Counted from the first letter of the stretch, positions 8,848 through 16,135 are shown. The stretch: DNA of 32,593 nt from an uncultured Clostridia bacterium (GCA_937900575.1 CALCEI010000048.1:1-32593), one strand, 5' to 3'. Notes: a model not told the origin generated them from the sequence alone. Translations and numbers: made by a program.

Positions 8848-10248
8848 TTATTCTGCAACAACGTACAAATAAATTTCAGGATAACATTGACCAGCAACAG
8901 TGTATGTGAATTCATAGTATTCGCCATTTTGAGTTGGAGTAATTTCATCTTCAAATATTAACAATTTGTCAAAACTTAAATTAGATTGTAATTTGAAACG
9001 TACTGTAAAACTTGTGTTATAATTTGCCTTTACCTTTTCTGCACTGCTTTCAGTTAATGTTGTAGCAGATGAAGCAAGTACATTATCAACGTATGTTGAA
9101 ACACCTGAAATTGTCATATCACTGCATACGTCACCTAAACTAGAAGAAATTGAATCTTTATTAAAGTGGAAGAAAACATTCCAAAGTTCTGCTTTAAGTA
9201 TGATTTCTATTTTGTCATTTTCTTCAAGGATGTGGTTTTCAAAAGGGTTGTTAGTATGTTTTGCATCATTTACATAAATGCCATCTAATTCATAGCCTAT
9301 TATTCCACCATCATTTACACGTACACTAATGGTTGTGCCATATTTGTAACTGTCTACCGGCTCAGTAATAGGTGTTCCAGTGCTATCTTTTAATGTTATG
9401 TTTAAATCTTCATCCTTAAGTGTAATTGTGTTCCCATCAGTATCTTTTACTGTGATTGTAGGAAGTGCATAATACTCATCTTCATATTCTGCAAACAAGG
9501 TTATTGCATATCCATTTGTAGTAGCATATACAAGTTCTTCACGTTCATCATATTCACGTGGCAATGTTGTTACAGTTTTTGTCTTGCCATACCCCAAATT
9601 GCAATACCATCTAACAAAGGATTTACCTTTTGGTGCAACAGGGTCATTCAATGTTATTTCTTTTGACATGTCATCATAAAGATATCCATTTGCAGGGTTA
9701 TCGCCAACACCATATTCAAGAACATCTAAACCATAATTGATTACGTATTCAAATTTTTCATAGTGTGCAACCAATTCGACTTCTTTGTTTTCCATGTTCC
9801 ATCTTGTAGTGTGTAAGTTGCCATCATTATCATAATAATATTTTTTGTATGTATGGGTACCTGTGGTTGGTGTGTTTTTGTAATAAAAACCTTTAAAAAC
9901 ATATCCTTGCACTGTTGGTGCATCAATAAACATTGGGTCTCCATCAAAGAAATACCAAAACTTACCATTTTCATCTAAATCAGATGTGCCAGCTTTTGAA
10001 ACATCTGCGCCTTTCTTTTCTAATTGCTCAATTTCATATTCATCTCTTGAACCTGTACCATCTTCATTAAAGGCAAGTGTTGGTTTTAATTCTGCTTTTT
10101 GTGTTTCTGTAAGATTTATATCTGCAGATAATCTTAACTTATAAAGTGTTGCATCAACATCTTCCTCTGGTCCGCAACCTACAAACACAAAGGTACAGCA
10201 CAACAAAAGTGCCAAAACCAAACATGTTCTTTTTAAAAATTTTGTCAT
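8848..10248 (-). CDS. Surface lipoprotein with InlB-like repeats
   Basis: The 466-aa protein begins with a lipoprotein signal (FVFVG-C, Cys25). The N-terminal half has two diverged InlB/Flg_new-like modules (GYVFKGFYYK ... VELVAHY and GKSFVRWYCN ... ITLFAEY). The C-terminal half is beta-rich with strand patterns but no motif I can name. The start is set by GGGAGG just upstream of ATG and by a promoter 25-55 nt upstream. It belongs to the same surface-lipoprotein set as 3405-6077 and 14710-15417. Binding of a surface ligand is inference only. Confidence 0.8.
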   Translation of the reverse strand: MTKFLKRTCLVLALLLCCTFVFVGCGPEEDVDATLYKLRLSADINLTETQKAELKPTLAFNEDGTGSRDEYEIEQLEKKGADVSKAGTSDLDENGKFWYFFDGDPMFIDAPTVQGYVFKGFYYKNTPTTGTHTYKKYYYDNDGNLHTTRWNMENKEVELVAHYEKFEYVINYGLDVLEYGVGDNPANGYLYDDMSKEITLNDPVAPKGKSFVRWYCNLGYGKTKTVTTLPREYDEREELVYATTNGYAITLFAEYEDEYYALPTITVKDTDGNTITLKDEDLNITLKDSTGTPITEPVDSYKYGTTISVRVNDGGIIGYELDGIYVNDAKHTNNPFENHILEENDKIEIILKAELWNVFFHFNKDSISSSLGDVCSDMTISGVSTYVDNVLASSATTLTESSAEKVKANYNTSFTVRFKLQSNLSFDKLLIFEDEITPTQNGEYYEFTYTVAGQCYPEIYLYVVAE

Positions 10249-10272
10249 AAGTCCTCCCTTATTTCTACTTCT

Positions 10273-10301
10273 ACCATAACAAATATGTTCCCTAATGTCA
10301 A
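10273..10301 (-). promoter_or_regulatory. Promoter of the 8848-10248 lipoprotein gene
   Basis: On the minus strand TTGACA (10301-10296) is followed after 17 nt by TATGGT (10278-10273), then by a GGGAGG site and the ATG. Confidence 0.7.
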
Positions 10302-10325
10302 CCTTTTTCCCAAATAAAATGCAAG

Positions 10326-10365
10326 AAAAATCTGCACGTTTTAATATATTTTATGCAGATTTTTT
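10326..10365. terminator. Terminator of the ABC exporter operon
   Basis: An 11-bp stem (AAAAATCTGCA with TGCAGATTTTT) and long AT-rich loop, with A and T tracts on both sides, lies just beyond the end of the second ABC gene on the minus strand. Confidence 0.8.
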
Positions 10366-10392
10366 ATTTTACTACACTTAAAGATTTTTGGG

Positions 10393-12156
10393 TTAAGAAA
10401 CTTTGGCAAATTGGCTGTTATATATGTTTGCATATAAGCCATTTTTTGCAAGCAATTCTTTATGTGTACCCATTTCAACAATGTCGCCTTTATCCATAAC
10501 CAAAATTACATCTGCATCTCTTATTGTGGAAAGGCGATGTGCAATAACAAAAGATGTTCTGCCCTTGGTTAAATTATCCATGGCTTGTTGAATTGCCAAT
10601 TCTGTTCTTGTATCTATGTTTGAAGTGGCTTCATCTAATATCAACAATGGTGCGTTTCTTATTATTGCCCTTGCAATTGTCATTTGTTGCTTTTGACCTT
10701 CGGATAATGAACTTTCGCCATCAATTACTGTATCGTATTTGTTTGGCAAAGTTGCAATAAAACTTGTTAAACCAACTGCCTTACATGCTTTATCCAACTC
10801 TTTTTCTGTTACATTTTGTTTGTTGAAAACAAGATTTTCTCTAACTGTGCCTTTAAACAACCATGTATCTTGCAAAATCATATCAAACAAATTGTGCACA
10901 TTTTCTCTTGTTATATCTTTTGTATTGACGCCATCAATGGAAATTGAGCCAGAGTTAACTTCGTAAAAGCGCATAAGTAAATTTACAATGGTCGTTTTGC
11001 CCGCGCCTGTTGGACCAACAATTGCAACTTTTTGTCCTTTTTTTAAAGATGCTGAAAAGTTGTTTATTATTGTTTTGCCTGGAACATAAGAAAAGTTTAC
11101 ATTGTTGAAATTTACGTTGCCTTTAACTTTGCTTAAAGTTGTGGTTTTGTCTTGCTCCGATTCAAGTTCGTCTTGTTCTAACAACTCAAACACCCTTTCG
11201 CTTGCTGCTGCTGCCTGTTGAATTGAACTCATGGATTGACCCAAAGTTCTTAAAGGTTGAGAAAATAATTTTGCATAAATTACAAAACTCATCAACGTAC
11301 CCAAGGTTACACCAACTGCACCATTAATGATTATTGAAACACCAACAACAAATATCAATACGTATGCCAAATCGCCAACAAAACTGAAAATTGGACCCAT
11401 GCTGGAAGCCAAGAATTGTGCTTTCCATGTTACGTCATAAATGTTTCCACTTTCTTTTTTAAATTTTGTTTTTTCCATTTCACTTGCAGTGTAGGATTTT
11501 ACAATTTTATAGTTTGTGTATGTTTCTTCAACATGACCATTTACAACGCCCATATATTTTTGTCTTGCAGAAAATAATTTGCGTGAATGCTTTAAAATTG
11601 ACATTGATGCAATCATGCCCAAGGTTGATGTTGCAATGGTTACAAGTGCCAAAATCCAATTTGTTACAAACATCATAATTACAACACCAACAAACAGTGT
11701 GATGGAACTTACTATGTTTGCCAAGTTGGAGCCAAGTGCTTGTGCCAAGGTGTCAACGTCGTTGGTTACCCTGCTTAACAAATCTCCAACCGTGTTTGTA
11801 TCAAAATAACTTAATGGCAACTTGTTGATTTTAACATCAATATCTGTTCTTAATTCTTTTGACATCTTTTGTGTTACCGTTGCAGTTATAAAAGATTGAA
11901 TAACGCTTGCCAAAGCGCCAACAGCATACAAAACAACCAACAACACAGCCGTCCTTATAAACAGACCTATATCGATGCCTGCTGGCAACAAAATGCCGTC
12001 TGTAATTACATTGGTTAAATCTTTAATCTTTGATGGGCCAATGATTGTCATCACACTGCCAACAATGGCAAAGACAAACGAAACAACAAAAATTGGTACG
12101 TATTTTTTGAAATAAGAAAGGCTCTTTTTTAAACTTTTGTTACTTTGCTTTTTCAT
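10393..12156 (-). CDS. ABC exporter half-transporter, subunit with canonical Walker B
   Basis: A 587-aa type I ABC exporter: six-helix membrane domain, then nucleotide-binding domain. Walker A is GPTGAGKTT (residues 381-389), the signature is LSEGQKQQ (second Gly replaced by Glu), Walker B is LLILDEATSNID with the catalytic Glu, and the switch is AHRLSTI with His. It starts directly after the stop of the upstream ABC gene (TAAATG), with AAGGAGG inside the end of that gene, so translation is coupled. With its neighbour it should form a heterodimeric drug/lipid-type exporter; the degenerate signature here pairs with the degenerate Walker B of the partner. Substrate unknown. Confidence 0.93.
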   Translation of the reverse strand: MKKQSNKSLKKSLSYFKKYVPIFVVSFVFAIVGSVMTIIGPSKIKDLTNVITDGILLPAGIDIGLFIRTAVLLVVLYAVGALASVIQSFITATVTQKMSKELRTDIDVKINKLPLSYFDTNTVGDLLSRVTNDVDTLAQALGSNLANIVSSITLFVGVVIMMFVTNWILALVTIATSTLGMIASMSILKHSRKLFSARQKYMGVVNGHVEETYTNYKIVKSYTASEMEKTKFKKESGNIYDVTWKAQFLASSMGPIFSFVGDLAYVLIFVVGVSIIINGAVGVTLGTLMSFVIYAKLFSQPLRTLGQSMSSIQQAAAASERVFELLEQDELESEQDKTTTLSKVKGNVNFNNVNFSYVPGKTIINNFSASLKKGQKVAIVGPTGAGKTTIVNLLMRFYEVNSGSISIDGVNTKDITRENVHNLFDMILQDTWLFKGTVRENLVFNKQNVTEKELDKACKAVGLTSFIATLPNKYDTVIDGESSLSEGQKQQMTIARAIIRNAPLLILDEATSNIDTRTELAIQQAMDNLTKGRTSFVIAHRLSTIRDADVILVMDKGDIVEMGTHKELLAKNGLYANIYNSQFAKVS

Positions 12157-13896
12157 TTAGAGTTCCTCCTTATCCAATTGCGACAAGGCAATATCTTTAT
12201 AAATTTGGCAGTTATCAAGCAAGTCTTGGTGTTTGCCCAACCCAACAACTTTGCCTTGCTCCAAAACAATAATCTTATCCGAATTTTTTATTGTGCCAAT
12301 TCTTTGTGCAACAATAATCACAATTTTATCTTTAAAAACTTTTTTCAAATTTTTTCTTATTGTCATATCTGTTTTATAATCAAGCGCACTGAAAGAATCA
12401 TCAAAGACAATAATTTCTGCATCTTTGTACATTGCTCTTGCAATGGATAACCTTTGCTTTTGTCCACCAGAGAAGTTTGTGCCACCTTGTGCAACCAAAG
12501 AATTAATTCCGTCTTCCAAATCAAAAACAAAATTTGCTTCGGCAAGTTTAAGCGATTTTTCCACTTTTGCTTCATCAATATTGTTGTCGCCATATGCAAC
12601 ATTTTCTTTTATGTTACCAGAAAAAAGCCTTGTTTTTTGTGAAATATATGCAATTTTCTTCCTTAAAGTTGTCAATTTGTAATCTTTTACATTAACGCCA
12701 TCAACAACAATTTGACCTTTATCCACATCATAAAAACGATTAAGCAAGTGCAACATTGTGGATTTGCCACTGCCTGTTGCACCAATAATTGAAACCGTTT
12801 CCCCTTTGTGTGCTTCAAAAGAAATATCTTTTAAAACGTATTTGCCATCATGGTTGTAGGAAAAGGAAACATTGTCAAAGACAATTTCGCCCTTGTCATC
12901 TTGGCTTTCAATTTCGCCGTCAACAATTGATGGTTTTGTATCCAGCACTTCGTTTATTCTTTTTGCAGAAACCAAGGCTCTTGGCAAAATGATAAACACG
13001 GCAATAAGCATAATAAATGACATTACAATTTGCAAAGAATATTGTGTAAAAATTGTCATATCTCCAATTTTGTTTAACCTTTCTGGAATGCTTGATGCGT
13101 TGTTGATTAAAACTGCACCAATCCAATAAATTGCCAAGGTTAAGCCGTTCATAATTAAAGAAAGTGTTGGCATCAAAAAGCCAATTGTTCTTTGAGTGAA
13201 AAGTTGATTCTGCGTTAAATTTTTGTTTGCCTTTTCAAATTTATTTTCTTGATAATCTTCTGCGTTAAAGGCGCGAATAACCCTTACGCCTGTGATGTTT
13301 TCTCTTGTAACTTCATTAAGGTTATCAATCAGTTTTTGAATTTTTTTGAACTTTGGCAAAACAATGCCAACCACCAAACCGACAACCACAACAATAACCG
13401 AAACTGCAACAATAACTGCCGTTGTCCATTCAAATGAAGAAACAGAAATTTTGCAAATTGCCCAAATTGCCAAGATTGGTGCTTTAATCAAAATTTGCAA
13501 GCCTAAAGAATAAAACATTTGAACCTGTGCAACGTCATTGGTTGTTCTAGTTATTAAACTCGCAATGGAAAAACTATCCATTTCCTTACTTGAAAATGAA
13601 GAAACTTTATCGTATATTTCCACTCTTAATGTGTTTGCCAAGTTGTTGGCGAATTTGGATAAGAACAAGGAACATATTATGGCTGCCACAATGTTACCTA
13701 ACGAACACAACAACATCATTCCGCCATTGCTCCAAATATCTTTAAGGTCCACACTGCCACTTGAAACGGCTTTTGTTAATTCGCCTGTGTAATCTGGCAT
13801 TTTCAATTCCAAAAAAACCTGCAACACAATCAACATTGCAGAAAAAGCAATCAACAAATAATCTTTCCATGTGAACTTTTTAACTAACTTAAGCAC
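12157..13896 (-). CDS. ABC exporter half-transporter, subunit with degenerate Walker B and switch
   Basis: A ~579-aa half-transporter. I place the start at GTG 13896, because GGGAGG lies 5 nt upstream, rather than at TTG 13926. After six membrane helices the nucleotide-binding domain has Walker A GATGSGKST (residues 372-380), signature FSGGQKQR (from 475), Walker B IIVFDDSFSALD with Asp in place of the catalytic Glu, and AQRIGTI with Gln in place of the switch His. This is the pattern of the degenerate-site subunit in heterodimeric exporters such as TM287/288 or LmrCD. It is the first gene of a two-gene operon with a ~107-nt leader containing a perfect inverted repeat. No regulator gene is adjacent. 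Confidence 0.93.
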   Translation of the reverse strand: MLKLVKKFTWKDYLLIAFSAMLIVLQVFLELKMPDYTGELTKAVSSGSVDLKDIWSNGGMMLLCSLGNIVAAIICSLFLSKFANNLANTLRVEIYDKVSSFSSKEMDSFSIASLITRTTNDVAQVQMFYSLGLQILIKAPILAIWAICKISVSSFEWTTAVIVAVSVIVVVVGLVVGIVLPKFKKIQKLIDNLNEVTRENITGVRVIRAFNAEDYQENKFEKANKNLTQNQLFTQRTIGFLMPTLSLIMNGLTLAIYWIGAVLINNASSIPERLNKIGDMTIFTQYSLQIVMSFIMLIAVFIILPRALVSAKRINEVLDTKPSIVDGEIESQDDKGEIVFDNVSFSYNHDGKYVLKDISFEAHKGETVSIIGATGSGKSTMLHLLNRFYDVDKGQIVVDGVNVKDYKLTTLRKKIAYISQKTRLFSGNIKENVAYGDNNIDEAKVEKSLKLAEANFVFDLEDGINSLVAQGGTNFSGGQKQRLSIARAMYKDAEIIVFDDSFSALDYKTDMTIRKNLKKVFKDKIVIIVAQRIGTIKNSDKIIVLEQGKVVGLGKHQDLLDNCQIYKDIALSQLDKEEL

Positions 13897-13967
13897 GCTT
13901 ACCTCCCAAAAGTTCTTGGCAACCAATTTTGTTCGGTCTTAAATTTAATAAATTGTCTTAATCTCTT

Positions 13968-13989
13968 TTTTATAACTAATGTTATAAAA
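13968..13989. promoter_or_regulatory. Perfect inverted repeat in ABC operon leader (candidate operator)
   Basis: TTTTATAAC-TAAT-GTTATAAAA: 9-bp arms and a 4-nt centre. It lies about 15-35 nt downstream of the predicted transcription start of the ABC operon. MarR-type repressors of exporter operons commonly bind sites of this shape. It is not followed by a T tract in the sense direction, so it is not a terminator. Confidence 0.5.
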
Positions 13990-14009
13990 TTTCCACTTTT
14001 AACATTACT

Positions 14010-14037
14010 ATTATAGCAAAATAAAACTTTTTGGCAA
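14010..14037 (-). promoter_or_regulatory. Promoter of the ABC exporter operon
   Basis: On the minus strand TTGCCA (14037-14032), 16 nt, then TGCTATAAT with TATAAT at 14015-14010. The GTG start is about 115 nt downstream. Confidence 0.65.
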
Positions 14038-14076
14038 TTAAAAATAATTATAAAATTCAACCGTCAACAGAGCAAG

Positions 14077-14106
14077 AAAAAAGGCAAAGTTTATTTTGCC
14101 TTTTTT
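14077..14106. terminator. Terminator of the GNAT gene
   Basis: The stem AAAAGGCAAA/TTTTGCCTTTT has A and T tracts on both sides and overlaps the end of the minus-strand GNAT gene. Confidence 0.8.
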
Positions 14107-14566
14107 ATAATCTACAATCAATCGCGTTTTCAACATCTTTTTGTGCGTTTTTAACCTTGAAATTTTTAATTTTTGGTGCAATTTGTGCTTTTATTGCTTC
14201 AAGATTAAGTATTTTAAACACTTCCCAGTTATAATCTTCCTTGTCCACATAATAACCGAGTTTGTTATACATTGGCTCGGCGTACTTGTTTTCTGGCATA
14301 TATTTGCCTTCAATTTTTCTTATGCCTTTTGTATATGCAAAATATTCCAAGGCAGACATAAGACCTGTGCCAACGCCTTTGTGCTGAAATTTTTCTTCCA
14401 CCTTAATTTTATAAATCCAAATGTAATCTTTTTTTACGGAAAAAGTAAGGTACCCCATAGTTTCATTTTTATTGCTAAGCGCCGTAATGGAATAATATGC
14501 TGGGGGGCATGTATCAATATATTCAAAATTTAATTTGATTGTTTTATCCTTTACTTTTATTTCCAT
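14105..14566 (-). CDS. GNAT family N-acetyltransferase
   Basis: A ~153-aa acetyltransferase with the acetyl-CoA binding motif A: IYKIKVEEKFQHKGVGTGLM, giving Q/HxxGxG (residues about 60-80), followed by an amphipathic helix and NKLGYYV typical of the C-terminal strand. Its acceptor substrate cannot be told. The start is ATG 14566, not the more distant ATG at 14611: a consensus promoter sits between them, with the TATAAT only 6 nt before ATG 14566, so the mRNA is predicted to be leaderless. There is no Shine-Dalgarno sequence. The gene appears monocistronic. Confidence 0.85.
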   Translation of the reverse strand: MEIKVKDKTIKLNFEYIDTCPPAYYSITALSNKNETMGYLTFSVKKDYIWIYKIKVEEKFQHKGVGTGLMSALEYFAYTKGIRKIEGKYMPENKYAEPMYNKLGYYVDKEDYNWEVFKILNLEAIKAQIAPKIKNFKVKNAQKDVENAIDCRL

Positions 14567-14572
14567 GCTTAC

Positions 14573-14601
14573 ATTATACCACACCTTTTCACATTTTACA
14601 A
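14573..14601 (-). promoter_or_regulatory. Promoter of GNAT gene, predicted leaderless
   Basis: On the minus strand TTGTAA (14601-14596), 17 nt, TATAAT (14578-14573, extended TGG), then 6 nt to ATG 14566. Confidence 0.7.
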
Positions 14602-14709
14602 TACCCCACAAATAAAAGATAAGCCAAGCACTTATGACTTCCGTAAATTTGATGCAAAATAAAAAAAATTGTGATATACTAAATTTATAGGAGTTTATGT
14701 GGAGTTAAT

Positions 14710-15417
14710 ATGAAAAAGAAATTATTAAGTTTTATTTTGGCAATTTGCTTAATTATACCTTGTGCATTTATCTTCTCTGCTTGCAATAATAATATGCATA
14801 CTGTTACCTTTATTTATAACAATGGAACTGAAAACAGCACAATTCAAGTTGAAGAAGGAAAATTTGCGCCAAAACCAACCGACCCTGTTAAAGTTGGATA
14901 CACTTTTGATGGTTGGTACTATAGTGGTGAAAAATGGTCATTTTTCCTTATACCTGTAACTCAAAATGTTGAACTTACTGCACATTGGAAAATTAACACA
15001 TTTACAGTAACTTTCAAATATGATAATGGCCTTGAAGATAGAGAAATGACATACAATTATGGTAGTTTGTTGACAGAACCACAGCAACCTGAAAAAGAAA
15101 ATTATGTCTTCTTGGGTTGGTTTAATGGCGAAACAAAATGGGATTTTGAAAACGATACAATAACCAGCAATTTGGAACTTGTTGCACATTGGCAAAGAAG
15201 CAGATTGGCAGTAACCTTTGACCCAAATAATGGAGAATCAAGGAAGATTAAAGAAGTGGCATATGGCACAAAACTTGGTGATTCTCCTTTCCCAAGTCTA
15301 AAAAAAGAAGGTTACACTTTTGATGGCTGGTATAATGGTGACACCAAATGGGACCTTAATCATGATGTCGTAACCGACACTTTGCTACTTGTTGCAAAGT
15401 GGGTACCGGTGGAATAA
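14710..15417 (+). CDS. Small surface lipoprotein with three InlB-type repeats
   Basis: The 235-aa protein has a lipoprotein signal (FIFSA-C, Cys25) and then consists almost wholly of three InlB B-repeat/Flg_new modules (about 31-96, 99-163 and 166-232), each with VTF, GWY/GWF and LxAxW landmarks. Its first module is very close to that of the 890-aa lipoprotein at 3405-6077, including the shared string NGTENSTI and KPTDP, which indicates recent paralogy. Without a ligand-binding or enzymatic domain it may be a truncated or minimal form. GGAG lies 5 nt before the ATG and TATACT at about 14675 is a likely -10. Confidence 0.87.
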   Translation: MKKKLLSFILAICLIIPCAFIFSACNNNMHTVTFIYNNGTENSTIQVEEGKFAPKPTDPVKVGYTFDGWYYSGEKWSFFLIPVTQNVELTAHWKINTFTVTFKYDNGLEDREMTYNYGSLLTEPQQPEKENYVFLGWFNGETKWDFENDTITSNLELVAHWQRSRLAVTFDPNNGESRKIKEVAYGTKLGDSPFPSLKKEGYTFDGWYNGDTKWDLNHDVVTDTLLLVAKWVPVE

Positions 15418-15427
15418 GAATTAACAA

Positions 15428-15459
15428 CAAAAAACACCCGTGAAAAACGAGTGTTTTTT
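15428..15459. terminator. Bidirectional terminator between lipoprotein gene and tRNA-Thr
   Basis: The stem AACACCCG/CGAGTGTT (one mismatch) is flanked by A6 and T6. It can end the plus-strand lipoprotein transcript and the minus-strand micro-ORF/tRNA transcript. Confidence 0.8.
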
Positions 15460-15460
15460 C

Positions 15461-15535
15461 TGGAGCTGATGGCGGGAATCGAACCCGCGACCTCCACCTT
15501 ACCAAGGTGGTGCTATACCCCTAAGCCACATCAGC
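15461..15535 (-). tRNA. tRNA-Thr (anticodon GGT)
   Basis: The minus strand folds as a full cloverleaf: acceptor GCTGATG/CATCAGC, D arm with GGGGTA, anticodon stem CCACC/GGTGG with loop TTGGTAA (anticodon GGT), T arm GCGGG-TTCGATT-CCCGC, discriminator T and encoded CCA. It reads ACC and ACT codons. It is the last element of a minus-strand unit that begins with three micro-ORFs. Confidence 0.95.
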
Positions 15536-15540
15536 ATGTC

Positions 15541-15553
15541 GAGATTAAATCTC
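15541..15553 (-). other. Short hairpin between micro-ORF 3 and tRNA-Thr
   Basis: GAGAT-TAA-ATCTC can form a 5-bp stem directly 5' of the tRNA on the minus strand; it may mark the tRNA leader. No function can be assigned. Confidence 0.35.
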
Positions 15554-15560
15554 AACACTG

Positions 15561-15590
15561 TTAAATTTCATCTTCCTCACTATATAACAT
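15561..15590 (-). CDS. Micro-ORF 3, acidic nonapeptide MLYSEEDEI
   Basis: Nine codons plus TAA. GGAGG lies exactly 7 nt before the ATG, an ideal ribosome binding site. The peptide has five acidic residues and no basic ones. It is a tandem copy (56-nt period) of micro-ORF 2; the copies differ at three residues, all conservative (Phe/Leu, Asn/Ser, Asp/Glu). It ends 25 nt before tRNA-Thr and contains no Thr codon, so a simple Thr attenuator is unlikely. Translation is predicted, not shown. Confidence 0.5.
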   Translation of the reverse strand: MLYSEEDEI

Positions 15591-15616
15591 AAGTTAACCT
15601 CCATCTAACAAAATTG

Positions 15617-15646
15617 TTAAATTTCATCATCCTCATTATAGAACAT
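15617..15646 (-). CDS. Micro-ORF 2, acidic nonapeptide MFYNEDDEI
   Basis: Nine codons plus TAA, with GGAGG exactly 7 nt before the ATG. It lies 26 nt upstream of micro-ORF 3 and is its paralogue. It also contains TATAAT inside codons 3-4, but no -35 box at a proper distance, so a promoter explanation is weaker than a coding one. Confidence 0.5.
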   Translation of the reverse strand: MFYNEDDEI

Positions 15647-15667
15647 AAGTATACCTCCATTTAACAA

Positions 15668-15687
15668 ACATATTGAAACCAATATGT
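15668..15687 (-). other. Hairpin between micro-ORFs 1 and 2
   Basis: ACATATTG and CAATATGT form a perfect 8-bp stem with a 4-nt loop, starting 1 nt after the stop of micro-ORF 1. No T tract follows on the minus strand, so it is more likely an RNA processing, pausing or stability element than a terminator. Confidence 0.5.
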
Positions 15688-15688
15688 G

Positions 15689-15721
15689 TTAAGCAACGTC
15701 GTCCTCGATATCGTTAATCAT
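15689..15721 (-). CDS. Micro-ORF 1, acidic decapeptide MINDIEDDVA
   Basis: Ten codons plus TAA. It has one of the strongest ribosome binding sites of the window (AAAGGAGGAG, with GGAGG 8 nt before ATG) and is the first reading frame after a consensus promoter. Like micro-ORFs 2 and 3 it encodes an acidic peptide without basic residues. Function unknown; it could be a small protein, a leader peptide or part of a dual-function RNA. Confidence 0.5.
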   Translation of the reverse strand: MINDIEDDVA

Positions 15722-15747
15722 AGTAGACTCCTCCTTTGTTTAACGAT

Positions 15748-15779
15748 ATTATATTAGCAACAATCCGCATTTTAGTCAA
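15748..15779 (-). promoter_or_regulatory. Promoter of the micro-ORF/tRNA-Thr unit
   Basis: On the minus strand TTGACT (15779-15774), 17 nt, TAATAT (15756-15751), overlapping a perfect TATAAT (15753-15748). About 25 nt later follows the ribosome binding site and ATG of micro-ORF 1. Confidence 0.65.
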
Positions 15780-15782
15780 GAA

Positions 15783-15796
15783 AAAAGTGCACTTTT
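15783..15796. promoter_or_regulatory. Perfect palindrome next to the micro-ORF promoter
   Basis: AAAAGTGCACTTTT, a 14-bp perfect palindrome, begins 3 nt upstream of the -35 box on the minus strand, a position suited to an activator or repressor. It lies in the intergenic region shared with the divergent gene at 15896. Confidence 0.35.
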
Positions 15797-15895
15797 GAAA
15801 TTTATAATTGCTCAACCAAAAAATTTTTATTTAATTTGTTGCAAACTTACAAAAAAAGTTATATAATTATAATATCATAAAAAAGGAGAGGTGCT

Positions 15896-16129
15896 ATGAA
15901 AGCTTTTGTTTCATGGATGGATAATTTGCCATTGTGGGCAAAAATTGTGTTTGCTTTGCCAGCACTTGACATTGTATGGGCAGTATACCGTATAATTAAA
16001 GGTGCAGCATATGCAAAATTAGGCGTGCTTCTTGGTGGTATCCTTTGGGTTATCTTAGGTTGGGGTATCCTTTGGGTTATTGACCTTGTGTCAATCATCA
16101 TCAAACACAAACCTGTGGTTTTGGCCTAA
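15896..16129 (+). CDS. Small membrane protein, 77 aa, function unknown
   Basis: Two hydrophobic segments (about residues 14-36 and 42-70) separated by a short basic turn (YRIIKGAAYAK) predict a small two-helix membrane protein. The second segment holds a repeated GILWVI unit produced by a 27-nt internal duplication. A strong AAAGGAG site lies 7 nt before the ATG, and TATAAT boxes lie at about 15860-15873. It is divergent from the micro-ORF unit. I do not recognise the family. Confidence 0.75.
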   Translation: MKAFVSWMDNLPLWAKIVFALPALDIVWAVYRIIKGAAYAKLGVLLGGILWVILGWGILWVIDLVSIIIKHKPVVLA

Positions 16130-16135
16130 CACAAC

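Noticed and set aside
14697..14708. Three-codon frame (MWS) just before the 14710 lipoprotein gene
   Set aside because: The upstream GGAG is only 3 nt from this ATG, too close; the later GGAG fits the lipoprotein start.
15580..15660. 26-codon alternative frame across micro-ORFs 2 and 3
   Set aside because: It has no ribosome binding site and uses the GGAGG of micro-ORF 2 as coding sequence; the three short frames with ideal spacing explain the region better.
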